DNA of 60,111 bases from Bacillota bacterium (GCA_023395595.1 JAEWYO010000050.1:1-60111); one strand, 5' to 3'. Counted from the stretch's first letter, positions 1 to 9,085 are shown. Program-made: numbers and translations. Notes: generated by a model from the letters alone, not told the origin.

Positions 1-208
1 GCTGATCGGCTTTGCGGGCCCGCGCGTGATTGAGCAGACCGTGCGGGATAAGCTGCCGGAAGGATTCCAGACGGCGGAATATCTCTTTGCGCACGGGCTG
101 ATCGACCGGATTGTCGAGCGCAGAGACTTGCGCGAAACACTCGCCGCACTGCTTGCGCTCCACAACGCGGGCAACACGCAGACGGCAGGACAGGGGGTTC
201 GCAGATGA
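1..208 (+). CDS. accD: Acetyl-CoA carboxylase carboxyltransferase beta subunit, C-terminal end only
   Basis: The reading frame is already open at base 2 and encodes the last 68 or so residues of the protein, including the segment GFAGPRVIEQT and LPEGFQTAEYLFAHGLID, which are typical of the AccD C-terminus. AccD pairs with AccA to move the carboxyl group from carboxybiotin to acetyl-CoA, giving malonyl-CoA. The start, the zinc finger and most of the crotonase fold lie upstream of the window. The stop codon overlaps the accA start as ATGA, so the two subunits are translationally coupled. Assignment rests on the short tail plus the accA neighbour. Confidence 0.9.
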   Translation, partial: LIGFAGPRVIEQTVRDKLPEGFQTAEYLFAHGLIDRIVERRDLRETLAALLALHNAGNTQTAGQGVRR

Positions 209-1068
209 CGGCAAAACACACAAAACAACCGATTCTGGCTGCCTCGGTTCCGCTCATCCAACCGCCCGCCATGCAGCAAGACCCCGCATGGGCGAGCGTG
301 ATGAGCGCGCGCAAGGAAGACCGCCCGCAGGCGCGGGACTATATCGACAAGCTCTTTCACGGTGTGTTTGAGGTGCGCGGGGATCAATGCATGGGCGACG
401 ACGAGGCGATCGTAACCGCCGTGGCATGGTTTGAAACGTATCCTGTGACCATCATCGGCCAGCAGAAGGGACACACGCTGGAGGAACGCATGCGCTGCAA
501 CTTCGGCATGCCGTCGCCGGAAGGCTACCGCAAATCGATGCGCGCGCTCAAGCAGGCGGAGAAGTTTCACCGTCCCGTGATCTGCCTTGTGGATACGCCC
601 GGCGCGTTCTGCGGCATCGAGGCGGAGGCAAAAGGGCAGGGACGCGTGATTGCGGAGCATCTGCGTGCCATGGCGATGGTGCAAACCCCGTGCATCTCGA
701 TCATCATCGGCGAAGGTGGAAGCGGCGGCGCGCTCGCGCTCTCGTTGGCAGATCGATTGATCATGCTCGAAAACAGCTACTTTTCCGTGATCTCGCCGGA
801 AGGCGCGGCCTCGATCCTGTTTAAGGATAGCTCGCTTGCTTCCGAAGCGGCAAAGAATCTCAAGCTCACGGCGGGCGACCTCAAGCGATTTGGCATTGTG
901 GATCATATCGTCCGCGAGCCGGAGGGGTATTCCCGCTTTCATATGGACGAGAGCGCGGAGGCGGTGAAAAAAGCCATCCGAACTGCGCTCAAACGGCTCA
1001 CCACGCTCCCGCCGGAACGGCTGGTTGAGCAACGGCAGCAAAAATATCTGAATATGCGCTGGCAGTAA
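205..1068 (+). CDS. accA: Acetyl-CoA carboxylase carboxyltransferase alpha subunit
   Basis: Predicted 287 residues. It forms the carboxyltransferase with AccD and commits acetyl-CoA to fatty-acid synthesis in the cytoplasm. Visible family marks are the conserved LVDTPGAFCG segment and the glycine-rich GEGGSGGALAL oxyanion region near the middle, followed by YFSVISPEGAASILF. It is shorter at the N-terminus than the E. coli protein (about 319 residues), as in other clostridial AccA. The ATG overlaps the accD stop by 4 nt. It is followed after 46 nt by fabH, so carboxylase and synthase genes probably share one transcript. Confidence 0.96.
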   Translation: MTAKHTKQPILAASVPLIQPPAMQQDPAWASVMSARKEDRPQARDYIDKLFHGVFEVRGDQCMGDDEAIVTAVAWFETYPVTIIGQQKGHTLEERMRCNFGMPSPEGYRKSMRALKQAEKFHRPVICLVDTPGAFCGIEAEAKGQGRVIAEHLRAMAMVQTPCISIIIGEGGSGGALALSLADRLIMLENSYFSVISPEGAASILFKDSSLASEAAKNLKLTAGDLKRFGIVDHIVREPEGYSRFHMDESAEAVKKAIRTALKRLTTLPPERLVEQRQQKYLNMRWQ

Positions 1069-1114
1069 GGGAGACTCCCGCTGCCACAACGATAGTTTAT
1101 GTGAGGTGAAACAA

Positions 1115-2110
1115 ATGTTAGCACCGGTTTCGATTACGGGCATAGGCAAATGTGTGCCCCAAAAAGTAGTGACCAACGACGAACTAACCCGGCTCGTGGA
1201 GACCAGCGACGAGTGGATCAGCAAGCGCACGGGTATCCGCTCCCGCCACGTCGCGGTGGAGGAGACGGCGACAAGCCTCGCAGTTTCGGCGGCGAAGGAC
1301 GCGCTCGCGATGTCCGGCGAAGCGCCTCAGAGTGTCGGCGTGATCGTCGCGTGCACCATCACGGGGGACGAACTGACCCCATCCTTGGCGGGGCGCGTGC
1401 AAAAGGCGCTGAACATTCCCGTCTGCGCGGCGATGGATGTTTCCGCGGGCTGCACCGGCTTTGTCTATGCGCTCGTGACGGCGGCGTCGCTGATGGACAC
1501 GCTGAATCAGGACGTGGCCATCGTGGTTGCCAGCGAACTCATGACGAAATATTGCGACTGGACAGATCGCGCCACATGTGTGCTCTTTGGCGACGGCGCG
1601 GGCGCGCTGGTGCTCAAGCGAAGCGAGATTCCGCACCTGCTGCATCCGATTCTTTCCGCAACGCCGGATGTGGACGACGTGATCGTGGTCAAAAAAGAAG
1701 CGCGAAGCACGCCGTTTACCGGAGAAGTCGATCCCAAGCGGGAATCGATTCGCATGAAGGGCGCGGATGTGTTTACCTATGCCGTCGCCGTGCTCGAACA
1801 CACGCTAAACGATCTCTCCGCTCGCTGCGGGGATCATCCCATCGACAAGATCGTGCCACATCAGGCAAACGAGAAAATCATCGATTTCGTGATTCGAACG
1901 ATGGCGTTCGGACGCGAACAGTTTTTCGTGAACATCGCAAACTATGCCAATACATCCTCCGCCTCCATCCCGATTGCGCTGTGTGACGCATGGGAGTCCG
2001 GCTGGCTGCATGCGGGAGACCGCATCGCCATCGTCGGCTTCGGCTCGGGCTTGACCAGCGGCGGAGCGGTGATCGATTGGACATTACAAAACAAAAAGGA
2101 GAACAACTAA
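1115..2110 (+). CDS. fabH: Beta-ketoacyl-ACP synthase III
   Basis: Predicted 331 residues, the usual FabH length. FabH starts chain growth by condensing acetyl-CoA (or a branched primer) with malonyl-ACP. The Cys-His-Asn triad is visible: Cys113 in SAGCTGF, His249 in PHQAN and Asn279 in ANTSSAS. I chose the ATG at 1115 because the purine-rich GTGAGGTG lies 6-7 nt upstream; a GTG at 1106 would start inside that ribosome site. The acpP start follows one base after the stop. Confidence 0.96.
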   Translation: MLAPVSITGIGKCVPQKVVTNDELTRLVETSDEWISKRTGIRSRHVAVEETATSLAVSAAKDALAMSGEAPQSVGVIVACTITGDELTPSLAGRVQKALNIPVCAAMDVSAGCTGFVYALVTAASLMDTLNQDVAIVVASELMTKYCDWTDRATCVLFGDGAGALVLKRSEIPHLLHPILSATPDVDDVIVVKKEARSTPFTGEVDPKRESIRMKGADVFTYAVAVLEHTLNDLSARCGDHPIDKIVPHQANEKIIDFVIRTMAFGREQFFVNIANYANTSSASIPIALCDAWESGWLHAGDRIAIVGFGSGLTSGGAVIDWTLQNKKENN

Positions 2111-2111
2111 C

Positions 2112-2342
2112 ATGCAGGAAAAAATTATCGCAAGCCTTATGAATCAACTGGATCTGGATCGCGACGCGATCAAACCCGAAAGCCGCTTCGTAGAGGATTT
2201 CTCGATGGATTCGCTGGACATGGTGGAGATGCTCATCAACCTCGAAAAAGAGACGGGCATCAAAGTTCCCGTGGAAGAAGTGGGCGACATCCACACCGTC
2301 GGCGAACTGGTCAAGCACCTCGAAGGAAAACACCTCCAATGA
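2112..2342 (+). CDS. acpP: Acyl carrier protein
   Basis: A 76-residue acidic protein with the phosphopantetheine site DSLDMVEM, the modified Ser being residue 34. It carries the growing acyl chain as a thioester between the Fab enzymes. Length and charge match normal bacterial ACP. An AAAGGAG ribosome site lies about 12 nt ahead of the ATG, inside the end of fabH. The stop overlaps the fabK ATG. Its position between fabH and fabK is typical of clostridial fab operons. Confidence 0.97.
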   Translation: MQEKIIASLMNQLDLDRDAIKPESRFVEDFSMDSLDMVEMLINLEKETGIKVPVEEVGDIHTVGELVKHLEGKHLQ

Positions 2343-3313
2343 ACGCTACCACGAAGTACCCCGGCACCATCTGCGAACGCATTGGGACGCAGTATCCGCT
2401 GATTCAGGGCGGCATGGCCTGGGTCTCGGACGCGAATCTTGCCGCAGCCGTTTCGATGGCGGGGGGCTTGGGCGTGATTGCCGCGGGCAACGCGCCGCCG
2501 GAATGGGTGGAAACGCAGGTGAAGCTCCTGCGCGAAAAGACCGACAAGCCCTTTGGCCTGAACGTGATGCTGCTGAGCCCCTATGTCGCCCAGATTGCCG
2601 ATTTGGTCTACGACCTGAAGGTACCCGTGGTGATCACGGGCGCGGGCAATCCGGACGCATATGTCAAGCGTTGGAAAGAGGCGGGCTGCGTGGTCGCTCC
2701 CGTGGTCGCGAGCCGTGCGCTGGCGATGCTGATGGAGCGTATGGGCGCGGATTTCGTCATCGCGGAAGGATGCGAAGCGGGCGGACACATCGGCGAACTC
2801 ACCTCAATGGTGCTCTGGCCGGACATCGCGCGGAGCGTGAATATTCCTGTGGTTGCGGCGGGCGGCATATTCGATGCGTCCGGCGTGGCGGCGGCGTTCT
2901 GCCTCGGTGCCGCTGGCGTGCAGGTCGGCACGCGCTTTATCCTCGCGGAGGAGTGCACCGCGCATGCGGAATACAAAGAGCGCGTGATCCGTGCAAAGGA
3001 CATCGACAGCAAGGTGACCGGGCGCATTACGGGGCATCCCGTGCGCGTGCTTCGCAGCCCGCTACAACGCGAGCTGGCGGGCGCGGAATACGGGCCGGAC
3101 GGTGCGGCGATGGTCGAACAGCTCGGCGAAGGATCGCTCATGCGCGCGGTTGTGCACGGGGACAAGGAGCGCGGTTCATTCATGGCGGGGCAGTGCGCCT
3201 GCATGTGCGATCATGTGCAACCGGCAGCCGAGATTGTGCGGGAATTGTTTGATCCCGCTGCGATCAAGACAGCGCTCGGCAGGGCGTGTACAAGTCTGGA
3301 GGCAGACGCATGA
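2339..3313 (+). CDS. fabK: Enoyl-ACP reductase II (FMN-dependent)
   Basis: Predicted 324 residues, TIM-barrel flavoprotein of the nitronate monooxygenase/FabK family. It reduces trans-2-enoyl-ACP, the last step of each elongation round. Visible marks: QGGMAWVSD near the N-terminus, the conserved EGCEAGGHIGE, the phosphate-binding VVAAGGI, and VQVGTRF. The fab setting separates it from nitronate monooxygenases of the same fold. FabK enzymes are characteristically insensitive to triclosan; no fabI is seen here. ATGA overlaps join it to acpP and fabD. Confidence 0.94.
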   Translation: MNATTKYPGTICERIGTQYPLIQGGMAWVSDANLAAAVSMAGGLGVIAAGNAPPEWVETQVKLLREKTDKPFGLNVMLLSPYVAQIADLVYDLKVPVVITGAGNPDAYVKRWKEAGCVVAPVVASRALAMLMERMGADFVIAEGCEAGGHIGELTSMVLWPDIARSVNIPVVAAGGIFDASGVAAAFCLGAAGVQVGTRFILAEECTAHAEYKERVIRAKDIDSKVTGRITGHPVRVLRSPLQRELAGAEYGPDGAAMVEQLGEGSLMRAVVHGDKERGSFMAGQCACMCDHVQPAAEIVRELFDPAAIKTALGRACTSLEADA

Positions 3314-4239
3314 AAACGGCATTTTTATTTCCCGGGCAGGGGTCTCAAACCCCCGGCATGGGTTCGGACTTATATTTATCCTACAGCCGTTATCGCGAAG
3401 CCTTCGACCGCTGTGAAGCGGGCGCAAACCTCAATCTGAAAGCAGCTTGTTTCAAGGGCGAGAGCATGGACGAAAGCGCGGTGATTCAGGCCGCGATCTA
3501 TTCGCATTCCCTCGCGACGCTGCGGCTTCTTGAATCGCAAGGCGTTCGCGCGGACGTATACGCGGGGCTATCGCTGGGCGAATATACCGCGCTTGCCGCG
3601 TCCGGCGTGTTGGAAGACGGCGCGGGCGCATCCCTGGTGCGCAGACGTGGCGCGGTGATGGACGGCGCGGTGCCTCCCGGCACGGGTGGTATGCTCTCCG
3701 TCGTCGGGCTGACGCTGGAGCAGGCGGAATCTGTGATTGTGCCGTTTACCAACGTGTTTGTCGCAAACCATCTTTCCGAAACGCAGCTCACACTCGGCGG
3801 GCTGCTCGGCGAACTCGGCGAGGCAAAAGCTGCGCTGGAGGCGGCGGGCGCGCGCATGGCGGTGATGCTCGCCATGAAAGGCCCTTCGCACTGCCCGCTG
3901 CTCAACGAGGCGGCAGAGCGGTTTTCGGACGAACTCGCGAAAGAAACTTTCGGCGATCCAAGCGGAAGTGTCTACAGCAACGCGCTGGGTATGCCGTATC
4001 CGAAAAACGCGGACTATCGCGCGCTTCTTTGCGCGCAGATGAACACCCGCGTGCGCTGGCACGATTGCGTGGAGCATATGCTCTCTCACGGCGTGACTCG
4101 CTTTGTCGAAATCGGCCCCGGCGGCGTGCTCACGAAGATGCTCAAACGCCGTGTTTCGCGCGAGATCGCGCTCTACAGCGTGCAGGATGCGGCCTCTCTG
4201 GAGGCGTTCCTTCGGGCGGAAACAGAGGGCAAGGAATGA
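3310..4239 (+). CDS. fabD: Malonyl-CoA:ACP transacylase
   Basis: Predicted 309 residues. It transfers malonyl from CoA to ACP. The N-terminal FPGQGSQ, the nucleophile elbow GLSLGEYTAL with its active Ser, the GPSHCPLL segment carrying the second catalytic residue His, and EIGPGGVLTKM near the end are all visible. The ATG at 3310 has TGGAGG 8 nt upstream and overlaps the fabK stop; a GTG at 3286 in the same frame lacks such a site. The usual GAFHS motif appears as GPSHC, a mild variation that keeps the His. Confidence 0.95.
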   Translation: MKTAFLFPGQGSQTPGMGSDLYLSYSRYREAFDRCEAGANLNLKAACFKGESMDESAVIQAAIYSHSLATLRLLESQGVRADVYAGLSLGEYTALAASGVLEDGAGASLVRRRGAVMDGAVPPGTGGMLSVVGLTLEQAESVIVPFTNVFVANHLSETQLTLGGLLGELGEAKAALEAAGARMAVMLAMKGPSHCPLLNEAAERFSDELAKETFGDPSGSVYSNALGMPYPKNADYRALLCAQMNTRVRWHDCVEHMLSHGVTRFVEIGPGGVLTKMLKRRVSREIALYSVQDAASLEAFLRAETEGKE

Positions 4240-4970
4240 GCAAAGTCGCATTGGTCACGGGTGGCTCCGGTGGCATCGGCCGGGCAATCTGCCTGCAACT
4301 GGCAAACGACGGGTTTGACGTCTGTGTACACTACAACAGCAATCGCGATTCGGCGTTGGAAGTCTGCGGCGCAGTAGAAGCGACGGGGCGGCGTGCGGTT
4401 GCGCTCAGCGGTGATCTTGGTGATTCCGCTGCTTGCGCCGCGCTCGTGCAGGGCTGCGTGGATGCGCTCGGCGGGCTCGACGCGCTCGTGAACAACGCGG
4501 GACTGACCTGCGACGGACTCTTGATGCGTATGACGGACGAGCAGTATCACAAGGTGCTGCGCGCCAATCTCGACAGCGCGTTTTTCATGACGCGGGAAGC
4601 GGTCAACCACATGGCGCGTGAAAAGCGCGGGAAGATCGTCAATATCACATCGGTCGTCGGGCTCACCGGAAATGCCGGACAGGCGAACTATGCCGCGAGC
4701 AAGGCGGGGTTGGTCGGGTTGACCAAGTCGGCGGCGAAAGAGTCCGCCCGCTGGGGAATCTGCGTCAATGCGGTCGCGCCTGGGTTCATTGAAACTGCGA
4801 TGACGGACGCGATGACGGACCTGGCAAAAGACGCGTTGAAGAAGAGCATTCCCATGCGCCGGATCGGCAAGGCGGAGGATGTTGCCCACATTGTCGCGTT
4901 CCTGTGCTCGGACGGCGCGGGTTATGTGACCGGACAGGTTTTTGTGGTTGACGGCGGCATGGCGATGTAG
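4236..4970 (+). CDS. fabG: 3-oxoacyl-ACP reductase
   Basis: Predicted 244 residues, classical short-chain dehydrogenase. It reduces beta-ketoacyl-ACP with NADPH. The cofactor motif GGSGGIG is at residues 9-15, NNAG in the middle, the catalytic Ser in ITSVVG and the YAASK motif follow, and the C-terminus VTGQVFVVDGG is family-typical. The ATG at 4236 has AAGG a few bases upstream and overlaps the fabD stop by 4 nt; the frame is open further upstream but without fab homology. Confidence 0.96.
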   Translation: MSKVALVTGGSGGIGRAICLQLANDGFDVCVHYNSNRDSALEVCGAVEATGRRAVALSGDLGDSAACAALVQGCVDALGGLDALVNNAGLTCDGLLMRMTDEQYHKVLRANLDSAFFMTREAVNHMAREKRGKIVNITSVVGLTGNAGQANYAASKAGLVGLTKSAAKESARWGICVNAVAPGFIETAMTDAMTDLAKDALKKSIPMRRIGKAEDVAHIVAFLCSDGAGYVTGQVFVVDGGMAM

Positions 4971-5002
4971 CCTGCGCCGCACATAAGGAGGATTTTTTAG
5001 CT

Positions 5003-6232
5003 ATGGAAGTTTTTATCACCGGCATCGGCGCGGTGTCGCCCATCGGCATGACCGCGCGGGAGAGCTTTTCCGCCGCGGTTGCAGGCAAGAGCGGCATCTC
5101 TTCGCCGGAGCTATTTTCCAGCGAAATGACACAGATCTTTGCGGCGGGTCAAATCAAGGACTTTTCGCCGGAGCCGTATGTGAACAAGCGTGAAGCAAAG
5201 CGCATGGCACGTTTTACGCAGATGGCGATCGTTGCCGCGGCGCAGGCATGGGAAGAGGCGGGGCTTAAGCCGGAGGAATATGATCCCGAACGCGTTGGCG
5301 TCGTGCTCGGCAGCGGGATGGGCGGGCTGGACGTCATCTGCGAACAGTATGCGGAACTGGTCAACAACGGGCCAAGGAGCGTTTCCTCGTTCTTTATCCC
5401 CAAGGCGATCGTGAACACCACGGCGGGGCTGATTGCGATTCGCTATGGACTCAACGGCCCGTGCTATTCGCTCGTGACCGCCTGCGCGTCCGGCGCGGAT
5501 GCCATCGGGCACGCGTATTATGCCGTGCGCGAAGGGCGGGCGGATGCGATGCTCGTCGGCGGCGCGGAATCGGTGATGATCGAGCTGGCGGTGCAGGGGT
5601 TTCATCAGATGGGCGCGCTGAGCGAATGCGAGGACGTTTCCCGCGCGAGCATTCCGTTTGACCGGGAACGGCAGGGGTTTGTGATCGGCGAAGGTGCGGC
5701 GTTCCTGCTGCTCGAAAGCGAAGCAAGCGTGAAAAAGCGCGGCGCAAAGCCGTTGGGTTCGCTCGCGGGATATGCCCAAACCTGCGATGCGCACCACATC
5801 ACCGCGCCACAGCCGGAGGGCAAGCAGGCAGCGCGCGCGATGGCGGAGGCAATCCGCGACGCGGGCATCGCCAAAGAGCAGATCGGCTATATCAACGCGC
5901 ATGGCACGAGCACGCCGCTCAACGACGCGACGGAGAGCGCGGCGATTGAAGCCTGCTTTGGCGAACACGCAAGCGCGCTCAAGGTCAGCTCGACCAAGTC
6001 CATGACCGGGCATATGCTGGGCGCTGCGGGCGCGTTTGAGGCGGTTCTCTCGTTGCTCGCGCTCAACGAAGGCGTTGCCCCGCCGACCATCGGACTCACA
6101 GATGAGGATGAGGTTTGCCGGCTCAACTATGTAAAAGGCACTGCGCAGAAGCTGGACAGCGACTATGCGCTTTCCAATTCTTTTGGGTTTGGCGGGCACA
6201 ATAGCTGCCTCATACTCAAGCGAGGAAGGTAA
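5003..6232 (+). CDS. fabF: Beta-ketoacyl-ACP synthase II
   Basis: Predicted 409 residues. FabF elongates acyl-ACP with malonyl-ACP. The Cys-His-His active site is visible: TACASGADA, NAHGTSTPLND and KSMTGHMLGAAG, plus the C-terminal SFGFGGHN. An AAGGAGG ribosome site lies 12 nt before the ATG, after a 32-nt gap from fabG. FabF rather than FabB is the usual elongating synthase in clostridia, and no second synthase is present in this window. Confidence 0.96.
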   Translation: MEVFITGIGAVSPIGMTARESFSAAVAGKSGISSPELFSSEMTQIFAAGQIKDFSPEPYVNKREAKRMARFTQMAIVAAAQAWEEAGLKPEEYDPERVGVVLGSGMGGLDVICEQYAELVNNGPRSVSSFFIPKAIVNTTAGLIAIRYGLNGPCYSLVTACASGADAIGHAYYAVREGRADAMLVGGAESVMIELAVQGFHQMGALSECEDVSRASIPFDRERQGFVIGEGAAFLLLESEASVKKRGAKPLGSLAGYAQTCDAHHITAPQPEGKQAARAMAEAIRDAGIAKEQIGYINAHGTSTPLNDATESAAIEACFGEHASALKVSSTKSMTGHMLGAAGAFEAVLSLLALNEGVAPPTIGLTDEDEVCRLNYVKGTAQKLDSDYALSNSFGFGGHNSCLILKRGR

Positions 6233-6239
6233 GGCCGGC

Positions 6240-6692
6240 GTGGAGAATTTTGAATCAGGAAGTTTTGGCATCGAGCAAATCAAGCGGATTTTGCCGCACC
6301 GAGAGCCGTTTTTAATGGTGGATCGCGTGGATGAACTCATCCCCGGCGTGTCGGCAAAGGGCATCAAAGCCGTCTCCGGCAACGAATGGTACTTTCAGGG
6401 GCATTTCGATCAAAAGAAGGTTATGCCCGGCGTGCTGATCGTCGAAGCACTCGCGCAGGCGGGCGGAATCGCGCTGCTCACGCTGGAAACCATGCGTGGA
6501 AAACTCGCGTTTCTGGGCAAGATCACCAACGCGCGCTTCTTTGCGCCTGTTTTGCCGGGCGATCTGCTGGAGCTGGATTCCACGATCACGGCGGTCAACG
6601 GTGCAGTTGGAATCGGCGCAGGCACGGCGCGGGTTGCGGGCAAAAAAATTTGTTCCTGCGAGTTTGTGTTCGCGATCAAAGACCCGGACTAA
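6240..6692 (+). CDS. fabZ: 3-hydroxyacyl-ACP dehydratase
   Basis: Predicted 150 residues from a GTG start at 6240, seven bases after the fabF stop, with GAGGAAGG about 10 nt upstream inside fabF. The frame is open further upstream but only as an overlap of fabF. Hot-dog fold marks: LPHREPFLMVDRV, then the catalytic His in FQGHF and the catalytic Glu in MPGVLIVEALAQ. It removes water from 3-hydroxyacyl-ACP. It is the last gene of the operon, followed by a bidirectional terminator. Confidence 0.95.
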   Translation: MENFESGSFGIEQIKRILPHREPFLMVDRVDELIPGVSAKGIKAVSGNEWYFQGHFDQKKVMPGVLIVEALAQAGGIALLTLETMRGKLAFLGKITNARFFAPVLPGDLLELDSTITAVNGAVGIGAGTARVAGKKICSCEFVFAIKDPD

Positions 6693-6704
6693 ACGAAAAA
6701 CCAT

Positions 6705-6740
6705 AAAAAAGCACCCGCCTTGTCAGCGGGTGTTTTGCGT
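6705..6740. terminator. Bidirectional intrinsic terminator between fabZ and lacI
   Basis: Stem CACCCGC (6712-6718) pairs with GCGGGTG (6726-6732) across a short loop. TTTT follows on the plus strand. A run of six A before the stem gives a six-T tail on the minus strand, so it serves both convergent genes and is stronger for the minus-strand regulator. Confidence 0.85.
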
Positions 6741-6757
6741 TCTTGTCTGTAGATCGA

Positions 6758-7747
6758 TCAGAGTGATTCGCGGATGATGATTTCCGCGTCCAGCATAATC
6801 TGGCGCGGGGCAAAGGTGTCGCTGTGCATCTCTTCAATGAGCATCTCGCAGGCCAAGAAGCCCAGCTGGTACTGTGGCTGTTTGACCGTCGTCAGCGCGG
6901 GTTCACTCATCACCGAGATATTTGTGTTGTCGAAGCCGATGATGCCGAGGTCTTTCGGAATCGCGAGGCCGAGGCGTTTTGCCGCCTTGATTGCGGCAAC
7001 GGCGAACACGTCCGACGCGGCAAAGATCGCGTCCGGCCGCTCCGGCATGCTCAAGAGCTGCGTTGCGATGGAGACCGCCGCATCATAGGAGAACTCCGGC
7101 ACCTGCACGATGAAGTTTTGCGCGGGAGTGATGCCCGCGGCTTCCAGCGCCTCAATATAGCCTTGTTGGCGTTTTCTCGCGTACTTATACTTCAGCGGGC
7201 CGTTGATCAGCGCCACGCGCCGCTTGCCCTTGCTCAGGATATACTCCACAACCGCGCGGCTCGCCGCCACGTCGTCGATGGATACATAGGATGTCGGGCT
7301 GTTTTCGTTATATTCCGCGCACTGGATGAGCGGGGTGTGCAGTTCCACTTGCGAAATCGTGTCTGCCGAGGGGATCGGGTCGAGCGTAATCACGCCGTCC
7401 GCGTGCGTTTTTTCAATCATCTCTTCGATAAAAGAAAGCGTGAGTGGATGCGCGCCCGTGCGCACGATGATCTCCTGATATCCTTGCCTGCCTGCGGCGG
7501 AAGAGATTCCGCGGATGACCTCGGAATAAAACGGGTTATCGATGTCCGGCAGGAGGATGAGGATCAGGTGGCTTTCGTGCCGGACGACGGTATCGTAGCC
7601 AAGCGCATAGATGGCCTGTATGATCTTGTCATACGTGCCCTCTTTGACGCTCTCTTTATTATTGATTGCGCGCGAAACCGTGGCGATGGAAACCCCCGCC
7701 GCGTCCGCAACGTCCTGTAAGGTTGTTTTCTTTTTCAATTGAGACAT
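6758..7747 (-). CDS. LacI-family transcriptional regulator
   Basis: Predicted 329 residues. The N-terminal helix-turn-helix and hinge (TLQDVADAAGVSIATVSRAI) is followed by a periplasmic-binding-protein-like sugar sensor domain with LILLPDIDNPFYSEVIRG and IIGFDNT. It should bind an operator and release it on binding a sugar. I chose the ATG at 7747 because AAGGA lies 7 nt upstream; an in-frame GTG at 7765 has no such site. It is divergent from the isomerase gene at 8032, which is the likely target together with itself. Confidence 0.92.
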   Translation of the reverse strand: MSQLKKKTTLQDVADAAGVSIATVSRAINNKESVKEGTYDKIIQAIYALGYDTVVRHESHLILILLPDIDNPFYSEVIRGISSAAGRQGYQEIIVRTGAHPLTLSFIEEMIEKTHADGVITLDPIPSADTISQVELHTPLIQCAEYNENSPTSYVSIDDVAASRAVVEYILSKGKRRVALINGPLKYKYARKRQQGYIEALEAAGITPAQNFIVQVPEFSYDAAVSIATQLLSMPERPDAIFAASDVFAVAAIKAAKRLGLAIPKDLGIIGFDNTNISVMSEPALTTVKQPQYQLGFLACEMLIEEMHSDTFAPRQIMLDAEIIIRESL

Positions 7748-7889
7748 GCTCGTTCCTTTTTTCACAACGTCAGATCATCATATCACATTTGCTTTGCTTT
7801 GTAAATCGATCCTCGTTTCGTGCTTAAGCGAACTAAAATGTAAAAAATGAAAGAGAAAATAATATATCGTGTAAAATATGAAAATAATG

Positions 7890-7918
7890 TTGACACGTTC
7901 TGAAAGGAATGATAGATT
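7890..7918 (+). promoter_or_regulatory. Sigma-A type promoter for the isomerase gene
   Basis: TTGACA (7890-7895), a 17-nt spacer and TAGATT (7913-7918), about 115 nt ahead of the ATG at 8032. The divergent spacer 7748-8031 is AT-rich. I found no convincing LacI palindrome within it. Confidence 0.65.
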
Positions 7919-8031
7919 AAAAACAAGCAAGCAGCACGAATCAACATTGTCTTTTTCATACCTTCTTCCTCCTTCCTCCCACACGGGAATACAGCAAAGC
8001 AAAGAACAAACCTAAAAGAGGAACCAAAATC

Positions 8032-8952
8032 ATGAAGCTTGGATTTGCCAGCGCAATTTTGCCGGATCAGTCGTTCGAAACCGTCGTTTCTTTTGCCGCG
8101 GAGCATGGCTACCGCTGTGTGGAGATGATGAGTTGGCCGGTTGGGAAGTCAGAGCGCCGTTATGCGGGTGTGACCCATATCGATATGGATACGCTCGATG
8201 CGGCACGCGCGGAGGCAATCAAAGCCAAGCTCGCCGAGACTGGAGTCGAGATTTCCGCGTTGGGATACTATCCCAACGCGCTCGACCCGGACGCGGAAAA
8301 AGCGCAGGTCGCCATCAACCACATCAAAAAGCTTATCACCGCCGCGCCAAAGCTCGGTGTGCATACGGTCAATACCTTCATCGGCAGGAATCAGTACCTC
8401 AACGTATCGGAAAACATGAAGCTCTTTGCCAGCGTCTGGCCGGACATCATCAAGCTGGCCGAGGACAACGGCGTGCGCGTGGCGATTGAGAACTGCCCGA
8501 TGCTCTTTACACAGAGCGAATGGCCCGGCGGAAGAAACCTCGCCGTTTCCCCGCGCATCTGGCGCGAGATGTTTGCCACAATCGATAGCGCAAACTTCGG
8601 TCTCAACTATGATCCCTCGCATTTTGTGATCCAGCAGATGGACTATATCAAACCCATCTACGAGTTTAAAGACAAGCTTTTTCATGTCCACATCAAGGAC
8701 ATCAAACTATATAAAAACCTGCTCGACGAAGTTGGTATCTTCGCTGCCCCGCTGGACTATCTTCAGCCGAAGCTGCCAGGGCTGGGCGACGTCAATTGGA
8801 GCAAGTTCGTCTCCGCTCTCACCGATGTTGGCTACAATGGTCACATCTGCGTCGAGGTGGAGGACAAGGCGTTTGAAGACACGCTCGAACACCGCTATCA
8901 ATCTCTGATCCAATCTCAACGGTACATCAGCCAATTTATCGTAACCGAATAA
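8032..8952 (+). CDS. Sugar phosphate isomerase/epimerase (xylose-isomerase-like TIM barrel)
   Basis: Predicted 306 residues. The fold is indicated by MKLGFASAILPDQSFETVV at the start, the metal ligands in VAIENCP (Glu), NYDPSHF (Asp, His), HVHIKD (His) and a late Glu in ICVEVED. These match the AP endonuclease 2/ketose 3-epimerase superfamily, where two Glu, an Asp and His bind the divalent metal. The substrate is not readable; the neighbouring ABC transporter, dehydrogenase and kinases point to conversion of an imported sugar or sugar acid. A secreted role is excluded by the lack of a signal peptide. Confidence 0.85.
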   Translation: MKLGFASAILPDQSFETVVSFAAEHGYRCVEMMSWPVGKSERRYAGVTHIDMDTLDAARAEAIKAKLAETGVEISALGYYPNALDPDAEKAQVAINHIKKLITAAPKLGVHTVNTFIGRNQYLNVSENMKLFASVWPDIIKLAEDNGVRVAIENCPMLFTQSEWPGGRNLAVSPRIWREMFATIDSANFGLNYDPSHFVIQQMDYIKPIYEFKDKLFHVHIKDIKLYKNLLDEVGIFAAPLDYLQPKLPGLGDVNWSKFVSALTDVGYNGHICVEVEDKAFEDTLEHRYQSLIQSQRYISQFIVTE

Positions 8953-8969
8953 ACACCAACGCAATCTTC

Positions 8970-8988
8970 GCGGCGTGCGACACGCCGC
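8970..8988. repeat. Perfect hairpin after the isomerase gene
   Basis: GCGGCGTG and CACGCCGC pair perfectly (8 bp) around CGA. No T-run follows, so it is a weak or factor-assisted terminator, or an mRNA 3-prime stabiliser, rather than a classical intrinsic terminator. Confidence 0.5.
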
Positions 8989-8994
8989 ATTGAC

Positions 8995-9024
8995 TTGAAC
9001 GTCATGTAATCCATTACATGTAAA
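8995..9024 (+). promoter_or_regulatory. Promoter with a palindromic operator for the second LacI gene
   Basis: A perfect inverted repeat CATGTAAT-CC-ATTACATG (9003-9020) sits between a TTGAAC (8995-9000) and TGTAAA (9019-9024, 18-nt spacer). The TGTAA...TTACA core resembles LacI-family operators, and the place would block RNA polymerase. Autoregulation by the gene at 9086 is the simplest reading. The operator is clear; the promoter hexamers are only fair. Confidence 0.6.
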
Positions 9025-9085
9025 ACAACCAGGCGTTCCTGTGGACGCGCAAGACGCGAGAACCACGACCACCGGAAAGAGGGCG

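Noticed and set aside
6774..7720. Long plus-strand reading frames opposite the LacI gene
   Set aside because: Mirror frames of a GC-rich gene with no domains; the minus-strand protein is clearly a LacI regulator.
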